This document shows positions 21,085 to 33,102 of a DNA stretch of 64,000 nucleotides, in pieces. A model generated the notes under the pieces. It ran no database searches. It had not been told where the DNA came from and worked only from the letters and a program-made list of their open reading frames with translations. Numbering within the stretch: the first letter of the stretch is position 1; every line of letters begins with the position of its first letter. The position numbers and the translations under genes are program-made. Source of the stretch: Lunularia cruciata (lineage: Eukaryota; Streptophyta; Marchantiopsida; Lunulariales; Lunulariaceae); assembly GCA_948567375.1 (NCBI GenBank), contig OX419761.1, positions 30,356,243-30,420,242 on the forward strand, in the 5' to 3' direction.

Positions 21085-22789
21085 CTCTCTACTCCCCACT
21101 TCCTTCTCTAAGTTTTCAATTACCTGATTTTTTACTATTGCATCTACTTGTAGTACTTCCCTTTCCTCCTCACCTTGGATTATACTCTTCTTCAACTCCA
21201 AGTTCTCTTCTTCTAATCTTGCTAACACCTACAACATAGTCTTCACCTCCAAACACTTTGATTGCATCTCCTTCTTCTTGTGCTCCAACTTTACTAACAA
21301 CGGGCACACAACCTCCCAAAAATACTCTACTCCTCCACTTGAGTTTAGTTGCGGACTTTTCTCCTTCTTTGCCTCTTCTTCACTTGACACTTGCCTTCTC
21401 AACCGCAATCGCCTTATGTGAATGGATTCTTTGCTCCCCAAACTTCCACTCTCTACTTCTCTTACCTTACTCAGTCCCGCTTCATACTTTCCCTTCCTTT
21501 TGGAGCAAACTCCTCTCTAAATAGTCACCTTCTTCTCCTCCTACTGTGGAACTTCTTCTTCTACATGCAAGTTACATTCTTCTTCTATTTCCATCTTTCC
21601 TTTGTCCTCCTTGGGTACCGATTGCATCTCCCCTCCATCTTCACTCTTGCTGCTTGTTTCCCCTCTCTGCAACATGAATTTGGGTTCTTCCTCCTTGTCC
21701 AAATCTTCTTCCTTGCACTTGGCCTCTCCTTCTGACTCCTTGTCTAATAATGTGATTACCACCATGTCTCTCCTTGGGTTTACTTTCCTTGCTTCCAACG
21801 TCTTGCTGCCGCTTCTTCTTCTTCTCCTTGTCAACTCCTCTTCATCAACTTTGGAGTGTTCACCTTCAACTGCACACTCTGCCTTGTCTACGTGTAGTAC
21901 TCATCATTGCTCCTTATCTGCAAGATGTACTATTGCTGCTCCTCCGCATCAACATCTCTTCTCAAATTAAGGTGGAAGTGCGACACCATCTTGTGTCTCT
22001 TTGCCGTGTTCAGTAAGTTCAGTCCCAAATAGAAGTGGGCTATAAATGGCACAATGTAGTGTGGAGGCAACTTGTCTCGCAAGTTCCACACCATCTGTCT
22101 TGCACATTGATGAAAACACTTCACCCAATTGATTGGCTCCACTGCAAACATCTTGTGGAAGAATAACGCTTGATGTTTCATCACATAAGTGGTTCGCTCT
22201 AGCTTCAAGATAGTCATCATTGCTGTTACAATGCCTCTCTTCATCGGGTCCTTATAGCTCTTCACCTTGTAGCCATTCTTTGTGCATTTTGAAGAAAAGG
22301 TATCCCTCATCTCTTGGGTTTCTTCAGCTACTTCTCCCTTCCCCAAGAACGTGGATCTCTGCTCATCACTCGCCTCTCTTCCGAGTACTAACCTCCAATC
22401 CAACTCTGTCCATCAAGTCGGATTTCCCCTCTTCCCTTGTTCCTTGGGCCATCAAGACACTTACTCTTGATGATCTCAATCATGAAACTTGGAAAGCTAA
22501 TGTTCCAGTTCCATGCCAAGAATGTGATCCAAAGCTTGCTCAAGACTTCAATTCTTGCAATCACATTTGACCTCCGAATTGCATGATTTCTCATTGCAAA
22601 TTTAGAGTTCTTTTTCCCACCTCTCATCTTTCTCTCTTCCACTCTGGGTTGGAGGCTACTCTTCCTACTGATTCCCAGACTAACTCTCTTGACTTCCTCT
22701 CTACACACCCACGCATCTTTGACTACACTTCCCTTCTCATGATCTCCTGCAGGATGACTTCTTAACGGCAATGGAAAATTACTTGTCAT
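21085..22789 (-). pseudogene. LTR-encoded protein, copy C (C-terminal half deleted)
   Basis: From the conserved ATG at 22789. The globular part is well kept in 22403-21930 (WRLVLGREASDEQRSTFLGK, DKLPPHYIVPFIAHFYLG), the linker at 21834-21541 (MVVITLLDKESEGEAKC) and the first coiled-coil heptads at 21441-21229 (VEYFWEVVCPLLVKLEHKKK). The remaining coiled coil is lost in the deletion near 21085. This copy lies in a true 5' LTR that abuts a PBS, which ties the frame to the LTR. Confidence 0.72.
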
Positions 22790-22808
22790 CACTTCATCTC
22801 TAGCCCAA

Positions 22809-22816
22809 ATTTTATA
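22809..22816 (-). promoter_or_regulatory. TATA box of GY2 LTR C
   Basis: TATAAAAT on the minus strand, 379 bp from the LTR start, the same distance as in LTR A. Expected to be the promoter for the GY2 genomic RNA. Confidence 0.65.
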
Positions 22817-23195
22817 GTGGTGCACTTCCTCTATCTCTCTTCACTTTGAATGCCTATCAAGAAATCACACCTTCTTCATGCTCCTATCATTGTCAATTCC
22901 TCCTATTCATAGGCCACCCATTTTTGTGGTACCTTCTTGAATGTCCAACCCCAAAGGAAATATGTTACATTGTCCTCACCTCGGGTTGAGCACCCTCAAG
23001 ATGAAGTCTCCTTACTTCGGGTTGCAGGCTGACAAGCAAATTCAAGTACTCTGTCTTTTGACACAAAGTCACTTTACCTTGGGTTACAACCGGAGGACAC
23101 CTTTCTTCATCTTCTAATGCCATACAGGCGCAATACAACTTCTATATACACTTCTTCTCCACAAATAATAAAAAACAAAAAATGTGGGTACCACA

Positions 23196-24476
23196 AAGAA
23201 CTAAGAGTGTTGGTGCTATCCTCAAGCCTAGCAAATTTTTGGTCCATATGATTATGGTCTTTGATTTCCTTCAGAGTGATCATGTGCAAAAGTCTTGCAC
23301 ACGTTGATGCAAATTTGGTAGTAGGGCAGATGATATACGGAAACACCATCCAAATTTCTCAAAATTGAGATCAATTTCAAGGTTAGTGTGTGTAAATTTG
23401 AGGGCAAGAAAGTGAAATTAGAGGCCTTGGTATTATGAATTGGACTTGAGAGGCAAAATTTGAGGTAGATTTTGGAACCCATCCCCTTGAATTGGGGATT
23501 TGGATATCACATCTTCTCAATTTGGCCCAAGTTGATAGGTATCATAGGATTTGGCAATGAACCATAAAAGAAGTGCATCAAATTGGCAAAGGTTTTCCAT
23601 ATTTAGAGGTTAAGTTGGCAATGGTTGGCCAAAGTTAGAGGTTGCCAAAATCACGCTAACTAGTGCTCAAGTGGGTGAAGGTTTGAATTTGTAAGAAGAA
23701 AGGTTGAAATTTGGTACTATGGGATAAAGAGGCTACAAAGGATAACTTGTTGGCATAAGGCTAGCCAGTTTAGATGACTTTTTGGTAGTTATTTGGCAAA
23801 ATCTGCACACCCTTCTAGATTATACACAATAAGGTTTGAACCCCCAATCTATGGTCCTAGATTGGTGTTGTCCTAGTGATTGGTCAATTGATATCTATAC
23901 ACATGTAGCTTTGTCTAAGAGAGGTAGCTTGATCCCATCCTTGGTGATCTTGGTAGGTTAGGAGTTGATAGACATGCCTATTTTGTCAAATGTCAAATGG
24001 TGGTAGAGTTATCTAGTGTTGACTTATGATATGGATGGTTTACATGTAGAATTTTTATGATTGAACCCCGTCCATTCTCTCCTTCTTTTTGCACCATATT
24101 TGTATGAGGTATCTTGAATTTAGAGTATTGGTGCTCTCATGTGCTTGATAGTGAGGCTAGAGTGAAGACCAATTGGACTATCTATGTTTCTCTCTGGTGA
24201 GGCAAGAAGTGATGACTTATAGACCATGAGTATGAGTATTGTGATGGTAGGTTATAAGTTGCCATTTTCCATAATATAGTTGTCATAGTTAGAACTTCAA
24301 TAGTGAGTGGTGTTCAATTGGTGGTGGCACTTGGTGTTTACATTTGGTGGTGATGCTTGGTGGGATATTTGTGGTGGTTATAATTGCAATTTGAGTCACA
24401 TTGTCCACTAGAGTTCTTTGTGGATTCTAAAAGAGACATTGCTACAATATGTAATAGGTTTCCACAAAGTGTTACT
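23196..24476. other. Unassigned old sequence, possibly an LTR remnant
   Basis: No long frame and no motif recognised. It ends at a sequence resembling an initiator-tRNA-Met primer site at 24477, so part of it may be the LTR of a plus-strand element. I could not find a TG start with confidence. Confidence 0.3.
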
Positions 24477-26075
24477 TGGTATCAGCCTACATCTCAAGTC
24501 CTAATGAGGGAGGAGATTGACTTTGATTTGTAGTTTGATATAGGAGTTGATTCAATTGAGAGTGCCAATGGTGTGTTAACATCATTATTGTAAGACATGG
24601 ACAAGATTATATGGCCTCCAAGGGCCCTAAGTGCTACTTTGGTATAATGGGTACCATTGAGTTGGATGACTTTATCAAAGAATTTGATAGTTGATGTGAT
24701 TTGAGTAGATGTGAAACTTGACTTTGTCCACATCTTTCATGGCATGGAAGGGATTGTTCTAATACTTGGAGTGTCTGTTGGTGGATGACTACCATGAGTT
24801 TAGAAGAAATTATTTGGAGGAGATTGCTATGGAGATAGTATTGGTCTTCACATTACATCTCTATCACTTAAAGATTACTTTTTAGGGGTAGATTGGCACT
24901 ACCCATGAGTTCTAGCTTTAATAACATTGGTGTATATAGTGGAAGAGCACTAGTTGGAGATGGTGCAACTATGAGTTTCCACTTATAGTGAGATTTAACT
25001 CCATGGTGAAGTTCTTCTAGTGTTTGAGACAAAAATACTAGGGAGTATGGATTGACAAGTTGAGAAGCTTGTAGGAGTTCAAGCAAAAGGCTAGAGAGAG
25101 CCTATGCAAGGCATAGACTTGCATAAGATGGCTGATTAGTTTCACTCAATGAGTTATTGAGGCCCATGTAGTCTAGTTTTGGTATGAGATCTTGGATAGG
25201 GAGTTGCAATATAGAGTATGTGATGCTACATTGTTACATGCTACCTCACTTTCGTTGGTATACTTTGGTTTTGTTGAGCGGATTGAGCTCAACATGGTGG
25301 AGGAGAGAGTGGTGAAGTTTGGATTTGGTAAGAAGACCTCATCCATAATAATTGCTACTTCTTCTAGAGCGCAATAGAGTGCACCAAATTGTGTTGGCTC
25401 TCAAGGATAGAGTGGACCGCCTAGATCTTATGGAGCAAGTGGAGGGCCTAGTGCAGCTAGACCTTACCTTGATTTTTGGATAAGCAATAACCAGTGAGTA
25501 GTGGTGTTACTTGTTGGACTTGTGGTGGACCTCACCACAAGAGAGAGTGCACTTAAGGCATGGATATTATACCTTTAGTGCATCATAACTAGCACAAAGA
25601 CAATGTGACCATTGCTACAGATTTGGTCACACCAATGACCAATGCACTATAGTGGAAGTGCTTGAGAGCCTAGAGAAGCATCAATGGAAATGGACCCATA
25701 GAGAGGAGAGGTCAATAGACATGTTTAATTTTTGGAGGACAAGAAAAATCCTGAGAGAAATAAAAGAGAAACAAAAAACTTCATCTCTCAATACTTTGAT
25801 GCCCCAAATAAGCACCTTGTCTTTATTATATAACAAAGAGGATCCACTTAAAAGGAGTTCAGTCCTTGGATCAGATGCATGGATTGGTGATATGTGACCA
25901 AGCTCAACTCTTAGATTAGTTGTATGGATTGGTGACATGTTGATCCTTGTTTTATTTGGTTGATCAAACTAGTTTCACCTAAGGAAATTTTTGGAGAATC
26001 TTCCTATAGGAAGTTCAGAACAGCATGGATGAGGTACCATTGGAAAGCTCTTGATGAGACAAAAAAATAAGGAGA
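24477..26075 (+). mobile_element. Degenerate retroelement remnant: PBS-like site and gag zinc knuckles
   Basis: TGGTATCAGCCT at 24477-24488 resembles the initiator tRNA-Met primer site (TGGTATCAGAGC) of many plant LTR elements. Two Cys/His motifs lie at 25512-25550 (CWTCGGPHHKREC, C-x2-C-x3-H-x4-C) and 25604-25645 (CDHCYRFGHTNDQC, C-x2-C-x4-H-x4-C). They are in different frames with stops between. Upstream, 25192-25377 has FGFGKKTSSIIIATSSRAQ, a gag-like linker. The rest is too decayed to assign. It predates or flanks GY3. Confidence 0.5.
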
Positions 26076-26482
26076 AGGTAACACCTCTACCCTAAAGGAC
26101 TCAAATTGATTCATTTTTCAAAGCTTGATTCATCCATTTAGACCTCCAAAATTAGCTTTGAAATTTTAAAGAAATTTTTGGCCTCTACACTATTAGTGAA
26201 AGAACTCTTTTGATATCATCTATATCTGATATACTTAGACCATCATTCTAGATATTACCATAGCCAATTTCTATCTCTAAATAATATGTTTAGCTAATGG
26301 TATTACAATAGGTCAAACTTCCCCAATCTTTCATCCTCTTTGAGCATATAACAATATTAAATTTATAGACAAGTTAGTCAAGATTAAAGAAGTAGCAAAT
26401 AGGCCAAATTAGCCAAAAATTATAAGAATATTCTAGAATCATCTAAGAAGCTACTTGGTACCTTCCAAGTGTTGGGTAATGT

Positions 26483-26658
26483 GCATGCCAAGTGGTGACT
26501 TTAGGAAGAAGCTTCTTGGGAAGTTTCTCAGTTAGCTTAGCTTGCATGCCAAGTAGGTGGCTTCTAGAAGGAAGCTTCCTAACTAGCTTAGCTTGCACAC
26601 CAAGTCAATGACTTCTAGAAGGAAGCTTCTTGAGAAGCTTCCCAGTTAGTTTGGCTTG
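26483..26658. repeat. Tandem repeat, three imperfect 51-64 bp units
   Basis: Units start at 26483, 26544 and 26595, each beginning GCATGCCAAGT or GCACACCAAGT, passing through GAAGGAAGCTTC and ending TTAGCTTAGCTT or TTAGTTTGGCTT. The length differences come from indels in the middle. Confidence 0.75.
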
Positions 26659-26862
26659 CACTTTCACTTTGATCTTCGATTCTCTTATTTCTCTCTTTAA
26701 TCTTTTACATTGGTATTTAAGCAAGAATGAGATGGATGGAATTTATATACCATCAAATCCATTTCCACTAAACCATTGGGAATTTTTAATGCATGTTCTA
26801 CCCAAGCATCATTTCATGTAGTTCATCATCTCATGCTTTGGACAAAATGTTTTAAATACAAT

Positions 26863-26916
26863 CACCTTGTCCAATGAACCCTTGGTATTCACCTTGTTTG
26901 ATGAACCCTTGGTACT
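26863..26916. repeat. Two-unit 27-bp direct repeat
   Basis: CACCTTGTCCAATGAACCCT and CACCTTGTTTGATGAACCCT begin the two units at 26863 and 26890; both continue TGGTA. Confidence 0.7.
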
Positions 26917-27000
26917 TCCAATTGTAACTTATGGAGAACATTGGATGTGTTGCATCTACATGTTAACTTAGATCATCATAGGTAGTTTGATAGAGAAGTA

Positions 27001-27780
27001 GCCATGGTGGCAATGCCCAAATTTATCATTGTTATGCAACAACAAATTGAGCACCTTACTTTATTGTTGGAAGAACAAGACCATCAAGGACAAGAGCATG
27101 TAGAGAGAGCACCATTTTGAGAAGAAGAAGAGAAAATCCTATTTCCAAAGCTCAAGGTATTTAAAAGCAAGTATCTTCCAAGTGTAGTTGAGAATTTTGT
27201 GTTTGATTGTGAATATTATTTTGAAGCTATAAATCTTCAAGATGAACAAAGATAGATTCTCTTGGCTTCAAACCAATTGGATGGAGTGGCAAATCTATGG
27301 TGGCAATCCCAAGTAGAGCAAGATAAATGGCAATTTGTTGCACCAACCTTGATACGGGAAGAATTCAAGAGCACAATAATTGGGCAATTTTGAGCTATAA
27401 ATGCCGCACGATCCGCAAGAGATAGATTGGTAAAATTGAAGTAAAGTCTAAGTATACTAGAAGGTGAAGCTTTAGATTGATTTGTGACGGGTTTAAAGAC
27501 ATACAAAAAATTGGAAGTGACCATGTGGGAGTCTAAAAACTTGGAGGAAGCCATGCAGTTGGCTCATTGGTTTGATTCCTTGGTTGCAACAACTTGGTCT
27601 TGACTTCAACCTTCACAAAACTTGGCCACACACTACACATGGGTGGAGGAGCTAGCATCAATGGAGATCAATGGTATCCAAAAAAGACACTTGGCACTAC
27701 AAATAGGGAAAGATTGTGACAAAGTAGTTGTTGTTTTTATTGTTGCCAAATTGAACATTGTATTGTTGAATGTTCACTCA
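27001..27780 (+). pseudogene. GY3 gag
   Basis: Reads across frames as a plant chromovirus gag: a segment near 27290-27400 with WWQSQVEQDKWQF and EFKSTIIGQF followed by INAARSARDRLVKLK, then FVTGLKTYKKLEVTMWESKN. A CCHC knuckle CFYCCQIEHCIVEC is present at about 27734-27776 in a shifted frame. Several in-frame stops. Confidence 0.7.
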
Positions 27781-28240
27781 AGAATGGATGACCTTGACAA
27801 ATCACCCAATTGGAGTTTGTGGAGCATGATGATCAAGGAAACAAAGAATACCAATAGAGAATTTGAGCCACCTATAGGAGACTTGATTAGTTCCAATAGG
27901 ATTGAAGGGTCAATCTATGCAAGTTTGCTTCACTTGCAAGGTATGATATTTGATTATAGTTGTACAATTTTGGTTAATTTTAGAAGTTTAAAGAATTGCA
28001 TGTCTATGCAATTAGCAAAGGAATTAAGTATTCCTATTAAGCTAGTAACTAGAAATACATTTATGATGGTGGATGGTAGAAAGAGTTTTGCATTTCTTAC
28101 TTCACATCTTGTTACATTCAAGATTGGGAATGAGTATTTGGAGTGCATGAGGTTTGTAGTTGCACCTCTACACTTTGATATCATTCTAGGTTTGGTTTGA
28201 CTTGAACATCATAAAAATTAATTTGATTGGACCAGATGAC
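27781..28240 (+). pseudogene. GY3 protease region
   Basis: The end of the open stretch 27622-28200 reads LQGMIFDYSCTILVNFRSLK and FMMVDGRKSFAFLTSHLV, then RFVVAPLHFDIILGLVWLEH, the wording typical of chromovirus protease (…DIILGIPWLEHHNP in relatives). The catalytic D-S/T-G is altered (FDYSC), so it would not function. Confidence 0.65.
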
Positions 28241-29440
28241 AAATTCAAGCACAACACCAAGGTAAAAAGTTGTTGATTAGGTTGTTTGGCACATTTGAGT
28301 AAGACACTTAAGAATAATCAATCCCTAGATGAGAATATACCTAATGGAATTGTTTGGTGGGATCAATAGTGGACTAATTGTGGTACTACAAGTAGGTATG
28401 AAAGTTCAAAGGTACTTGTATAGAGAGAGATGAGACTAGTAGGTCAGTCTCTCTACATCATGTGGCACACTTGGCCTATTGGTATCTTGAGTTATTACCA
28501 ATGTTAATAGTTAGGGGTTTACCAAAAGACCCTACCAATAGACATTTCCTTGTTGGGTGCATAAGATTTGGAGAGACATGGTCCCATTCATTTGGTGATT
28601 TTTGGATAGCCATGCTAGTGATATACTTGTGTTGGCCAAGGTCAGGGTCTATAGGATCCATATTCTAATGTGTTTTGGGAGATATTACATATATTATGAC
28701 ATCTCCAAGTTCATCAATCCATTTCTTTAGCCTACATTTTGGAAAAAGTCTTTTTGATGGATGAACAACCTAGAGCTATTTTACCCACATTTATGAGTTT
28801 TCCAAGCTCCCATGCTTTTTGATAAGGAGGTCTTGGAATTATTTGGGACTCATAGTTATAGCAATTGGTGGAGCTCAATGCCAATGAGAGTAGAGAACAA
28901 TTGATGGGTTTCCATATTGGTATTATTACAACAATGTTAGAGGCATCCAAGCATTAGGTGTTAGGTGAAGCTATGGATATGAATTGTTTGAGTTGGATTG
29001 TGAGCCTTGGCTTGGCAAAGTAGAATAGGATGCGTTTGATAGGCATCATCGCTTGGCCACTTGTGCACTCTATGCATATTGAGACAATTCAGGCACATGC
29101 AAGGGATGATGGACCAAGTGTGCATGGTCTTCTTGGGACATATTCAATGGCTACTAGCGAGAGTGTTCTATTTGGGATCCATCTAGGTGAGCATGGTCTA
29201 CTTGGGTTACACCTTTGGTCTACATGTGATGCAACTAGAGGACATATAGAGCTTGCAACTAGAGAGGGAGTTTACTGCATTGAGATTGGGGACTAATGGT
29301 TTGGAGCATGACATTACTACTCCCAAGGGCCTGGTGTAATAGCCAGTCAGTGCATCTTCCACTCTTACATCAATTAAGAGTGGATACTTGGGAATGGATG
29401 CTTGGGAGAGCCAAACATTGGACCTAAGCTTACAAGAGGA
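28241..29440. other. Unassigned stretch between GY3 protease and RT
   Basis: Chromoviruses normally have only a few hundred bases between the protease and the RT fingers. Here about 1.2 kb intervenes with no recognisable coding. It may be an old insertion without clear ends, or diverged linker. Confidence 0.35.
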
Positions 29441-29454
29441 GAAAGACGGAGAGT

Positions 29455-29708
29455 TTGGGGGTTCTTGAGGAGCTACATGAGTTATTCTGCTTTCATTTAA
29501 AGGATTTGGGTGCTCTAAAAGGACTTGGTATTTGGATTGAGCTGACTAGTGATACATCCATTTTTCAACATCCTTCTATTTATAGTGACATGAAGAGAGC
29601 ATCAATTCAGAGCCAAAGTATAGAATTCTTTGAAAATGGTTTAGTAGAGATTTCACATGGAGAGTTTTCTTTAGCTATAATGATACCAACCAAGAAAGAT
29701 ATACGTGG
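29455..29708 (+). pseudogene. GY3 RT N-terminal part
   Basis: Open frame reading IELTSDTSIFQHPSIYSDMK, then ENGLVEISHGEFSLAIMIPT and KKDIRGN. This matches the pre-RT and fingers of chromoviruses. Interrupted by LTR D with duplication AAACT. Confidence 0.75.
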
Positions 29709-30410
29709 AAACTTGTAACAACCCAACAAATATCACTTTTGCAATAATTAGGTAAGTAAAGTTTGTTCCCATAGAGAAACAAATAAAAAATAATTAAATA
29801 CAAAGACAAATGGTAACAAGTGGTTCTTCTTGGTTGTGTTTTTAGTCTCTCAGGTAGAAACCACACCCAAAAGAGAGTAACAAGCACTAATTTGTAGACT
29901 TGTCAAAAATTGACACTCACTAATTACAACTCATTCAAATCTTTCCAAACAAACTTGATTGTGATGATTAAGATTCTTCCAAAGACGGCCACTTCATTGC
30001 AAGGCACCTTCACTTCAAAATTTTGTTCTACCCCTCCACTGAAGGCACAACTCCCTTGATTGAATTTGCTTCACATCAACCTTGCACTACACTCACAAAT
30101 GCCGCATACTACCAATACTACAATTCCTCTCAAATCTATCAAGGCATTGCTCCAATTGCACTTCATTGAGGATCAAACACATAGATTGAAGATCACGTCT
30201 ATGGAATCTTACATCCAACAAGCACATTGACTTGCACTTTGAAACTCTCCACACACTCAAAAATCTAAAAACACAAAATAGATACTTGGAATTAAGCTCA
30301 AGCAACAAGCACTGAACTCAACACTTCACTTTTTCTATCTTCAAAAATAATGAATACTAAACAACATAAGACTACAAATGTCTCCTTTAAATAGTAGAGC
30401 AATTGATAGT

Positions 30411-32910
30411 TGTAAACAACTATACCATTCTGCAACAACTCTACAAACTTGCAGATCCAAATGACAATGCACCTCTTAATATCTGCCTCTTCAAATCTCA
30501 ATCTGTTCCTACTCCAATCCGATGTCTACTTCTTCTTTGGCTTCCAAACCCGATGATCCTCCAATCACTTCTCCTTCTTTGGATCTATCTAATTCTACTA
30601 ATTCCTTTGGTATTTCTACTCCCTCCTCAGTAAAAACTTCAATTGCATTGGTGGGTAACTTATTTAACTCTTTATCTCTTGACCCACTCTTCTTTGATGT
30701 CTTAGATAATTGATCCAAAGTTACTTGCACTCCTACTTCTGCAACTTTGGACTTCTTCTCCTCCTTCAGACTACTCCTTAGTCTCTCTAACTCTGAGTTC
30801 ACTAAATCTAATCTGAGACTTACATTGTCTCCTACCTCAATTATCTTCCTATCTACTTGTTCCCTTAGACAAATCAATAGAGTATTCATATCTATATCTT
30901 TTGCTCTTCTCTTCTGAGTTTCATGCACAAGCAATTTCAATTTGTGCAGTCTTGCTTTCTCCAATCTCCCTTCAGACTTTGTGCTCAGCATTGCCCGTAC
31001 TCTTCCAACAACTTCTCCTACTGACTTTGATGCATACCCCCAAGATTTATCTACCTTGAATTCTTCTCTATACATCTTCAACTCGTCTTTGTACTCAACA
31101 ACAAGCATCTTCTTCTCCTCCGCATACAGAGAACTCTACATCTCAGCACTTCTGACCAAGCCTTTCAATCTTTCCTCCTCTTGCTATTGGATCTCCAACT
31201 CCCTCTACCATGCTTGTTCCTTACCTACCACACTCTACTTTAGGCTCTTTAACTCCTGCTCTATCATAGCCGCCATCACCTTCACATGAATACTTTCAAT
31301 GCAAACTTCACTGACCTCCTCTTTCATCTTTGCCAACAATGCCATCTTCTCTTTCAACTCTTTGGCTTGACTATGCATTTCACTTCTACACTTCAAAAAA
31401 CTCTCTTGCAAGTTCTTGAAAATCTTCTTCTTCAAGACTGAATCCACTCAAAGTTCCTCAGCTTCTCCTTCTCTTTGAATTACACTCTCCTCCAATGTCT
31501 TCACTTCATCCAATGGATACTTCACCACCTGCAACTCATTCTTCACCTTCCTATGATTGTGTTGTATCACCTTATTCTGTGTCTTCAACAACTCCAACAA
31601 TTTTGGATTCACAATTTGTGTTAAGTACTTTACCCCATCAAAGCGTTCTTCATCTTTGGCTTTGTCTTTGTACTTTGCTTCTTCCGCCAAAGACTTGCCT
31701 CAAAGTCTCAATCTTTGTACCTTCAGCAACATTGCCTTCGAGCTTACTTCTTCTTGACAAACTGAGCTTGGACCTACGAGTTCAACTGTCACCGACCTCT
31801 TTGTTCTTCCTCCCTTCTGGTCTTCTTTCTTTGGTGCTTCATCCATCTCCTCTATGAGCAACTCCAAGCAAGGGCCATCTCCTCTCTCTATACAATCAAT
31901 CTCCGCATAGAATGCTTCATCTTCTTCCGCCTCAATTTCTTGCTAGACTTCCTCTTTGCCTTCACTTTCAATTTTGGATTCCTCACTCTGCAATGTGAGT
32001 TCCTCTTCTTTGGAGTCTCCTTTTTTGGACTTTGTCTCCAAAGTCTCCTCCTTCACCGCCTTCTTACCTCACGGGTTGAGTCTTTGGGTCTTGCATTATG
32101 GTTGGGGCAATGATACTTCTTCGGGTTTAGTCCGCTTCTTTATACTTTGGACTTTTTCCTTCCAACATCTCCCTCTTTCCTATTCTGGTGAAGAACTCAT
32201 TGCTAGCTTGCAATTGTAACATGTATTATTGCTCCTCTTCATCCGCTTCTTGTCAAAGATCAAGATGGAAATGTGACACCATATGTTGCCTCTCCTCTGT
32301 TGTCAATAGATTTAATCCAAAGTAAAAGTGTGCTACAAACGGTGCAAAATAATGTGGAGATGAATTGGTTGATGATCATCTGCCTTGTTTGCTTGTGGAA
32401 GCACTTCACCTAGTTCACCTTCACTCTTGCAAACATCTGGTGGAAGAAGACTTCCTATTGCATGTTCACATTTGTTGTTCTTTTGGGCTTGAACATGGCC
32501 ATGATCACTCCCACAATACTCTGCTTGATCAGATCCCAATAGGACTCTACTTTGTAGCCATTGTTGGTCCACAGAGCATAGAATGAGTTTCTGATTTTTG
32601 TGGTCTCCTTTGCAACATCACACTTCCTATAGAAGGTGACCCCAATTGCCTCTCTTGCTTCCTTCCCCAATACTAACCTCCAATCTGACTCAGTCCATCA
32701 AGCCGGATTTCCTCTCTTCTCCTTGACTTTGGAGCCATCCTCACAATTATTGACAGCTATCTCTACCATGATGCCTGGAAAACTGAAATTCCAGTTCCAT
32801 GCCAAGAATGTAATCCAAAGTCTATTCAAGACCTTGATCCTAGCTATAATATCTAATCTCCAAATTGTGAAACTTTGCATTGCGAGTGCATTCTTAGTCT
32901 TCTTTGCCAT
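30411..32910 (-). pseudogene. LTR-encoded coiled-coil protein, copy D
   Basis: Same architecture as B and F but a different subfamily. Blocks: 32910-32698 (IKVLNRLWITFLAWNWNFSF), 32670-32333 (globular part, strongly frameshifted), 31690-31448 and 31447-31235 (coiled coil: KMKEEVSEVCIESIHVKVMA), and 31108-30509 (LHKLKLLVHETQKRRAKDID, LDLVNSELERLRSSLKEEKK, LSKTSKKSGSRDKELNKLP). The frame fades near 30411 (QVCRVVAEWYSC). Stops and indels throughout. Confidence 0.7.
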
Positions 32911-33094
32911 GATTTGCTCTCTAGTTCTTCAACATTGGAAGACTATCCCCTCTCCTGGACACAACACTTTAACCCCTTTTGGACTTTGGAAAATTTCACT
33001 CTCAATCTGCTGCTTGATGCGCATTACTTTAGGATGACTACTCAAAGGAACATGATATCTACTTGACATATTCAATTTCCCTTACGTAATCACA

Positions 33095-33102
33095 ATTTTA
33101 TA
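33095..33102 (-). promoter_or_regulatory. TATA box of GY2 LTR D
   Basis: TATAAAAT on the minus strand, 385 bp from the LTR start. Confidence 0.6.

Larger units (their letters stand above)
9323..23195 (-). mobile_element. GY2 Ty3/gypsy retrotransposon with protein-coding LTRs
   Basis: Coding-strand order: 5' LTR 'C' (23195-20468), PBS of tRNA-Asp type, gag (20331 to about 18480), solo LTR 'B' inserted at 18455-14665, then protease, RT, RNase H and integrase (14659 to about 11190), PPT (11080-11065) and 3' LTR 'A' (11064 to 9323, its remainder cut off by GY1 insertions). A and C share private variants against B, D, E and F, as expected for the two LTRs of one insertion. Coding parts are heavily damaged. 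The right flank after LTR C is AAGAA; the left flank is outside the window or lost, so the target duplication cannot be checked. Confidence 0.85.
20468..23195 (-). repeat. GY2 LTR 'C' (5' LTR)
   Basis: 2728 bp. Coding-strand start TGTGGTACCC at 23195, end CGGGTTGTCACA at 20468 abutting the PBS side. Shorter than the 3.78 kb LTRs because about 1 kb of the coiled-coil and C-terminal part is missing (junction near 21085). TATA box TATAAAAT at 22816-22809, 379 bp from the start. Confidence 0.87.
26076..26950 (+). repeat. Probable 5' LTR of GY3 (boundaries uncertain)
   Basis: Begins near TAACACCTCTACCC, close to the common plant LTR start TGTAACACC. Includes a tandem repeat at 26483-26658 and a 27-bp repeat at 26863-26916, and ends shortly before the gag of GY3. 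I could not find a clear PBS or the 3' partner. Confidence 0.35.

Noticed and set aside
24494..24733. Minus-strand frame recalling a copia gag start (IQLNGTHYTK)
   Set aside because: One weak phrase only, with no neighbouring copia sequence; it lies where a plus-strand leader is expected.
26483..26658. Tandem units as a CRISPR array or satellite
   Set aside because: Only three imperfect units of unequal length without spacers, within a probable LTR.
31495..31857. Plus-strand open frames in 31495-31857, 37055-37492 and 16348-16659
   Set aside because: Antisense shadows of the coiled coil, hence rich in Ser, Leu and Pro.
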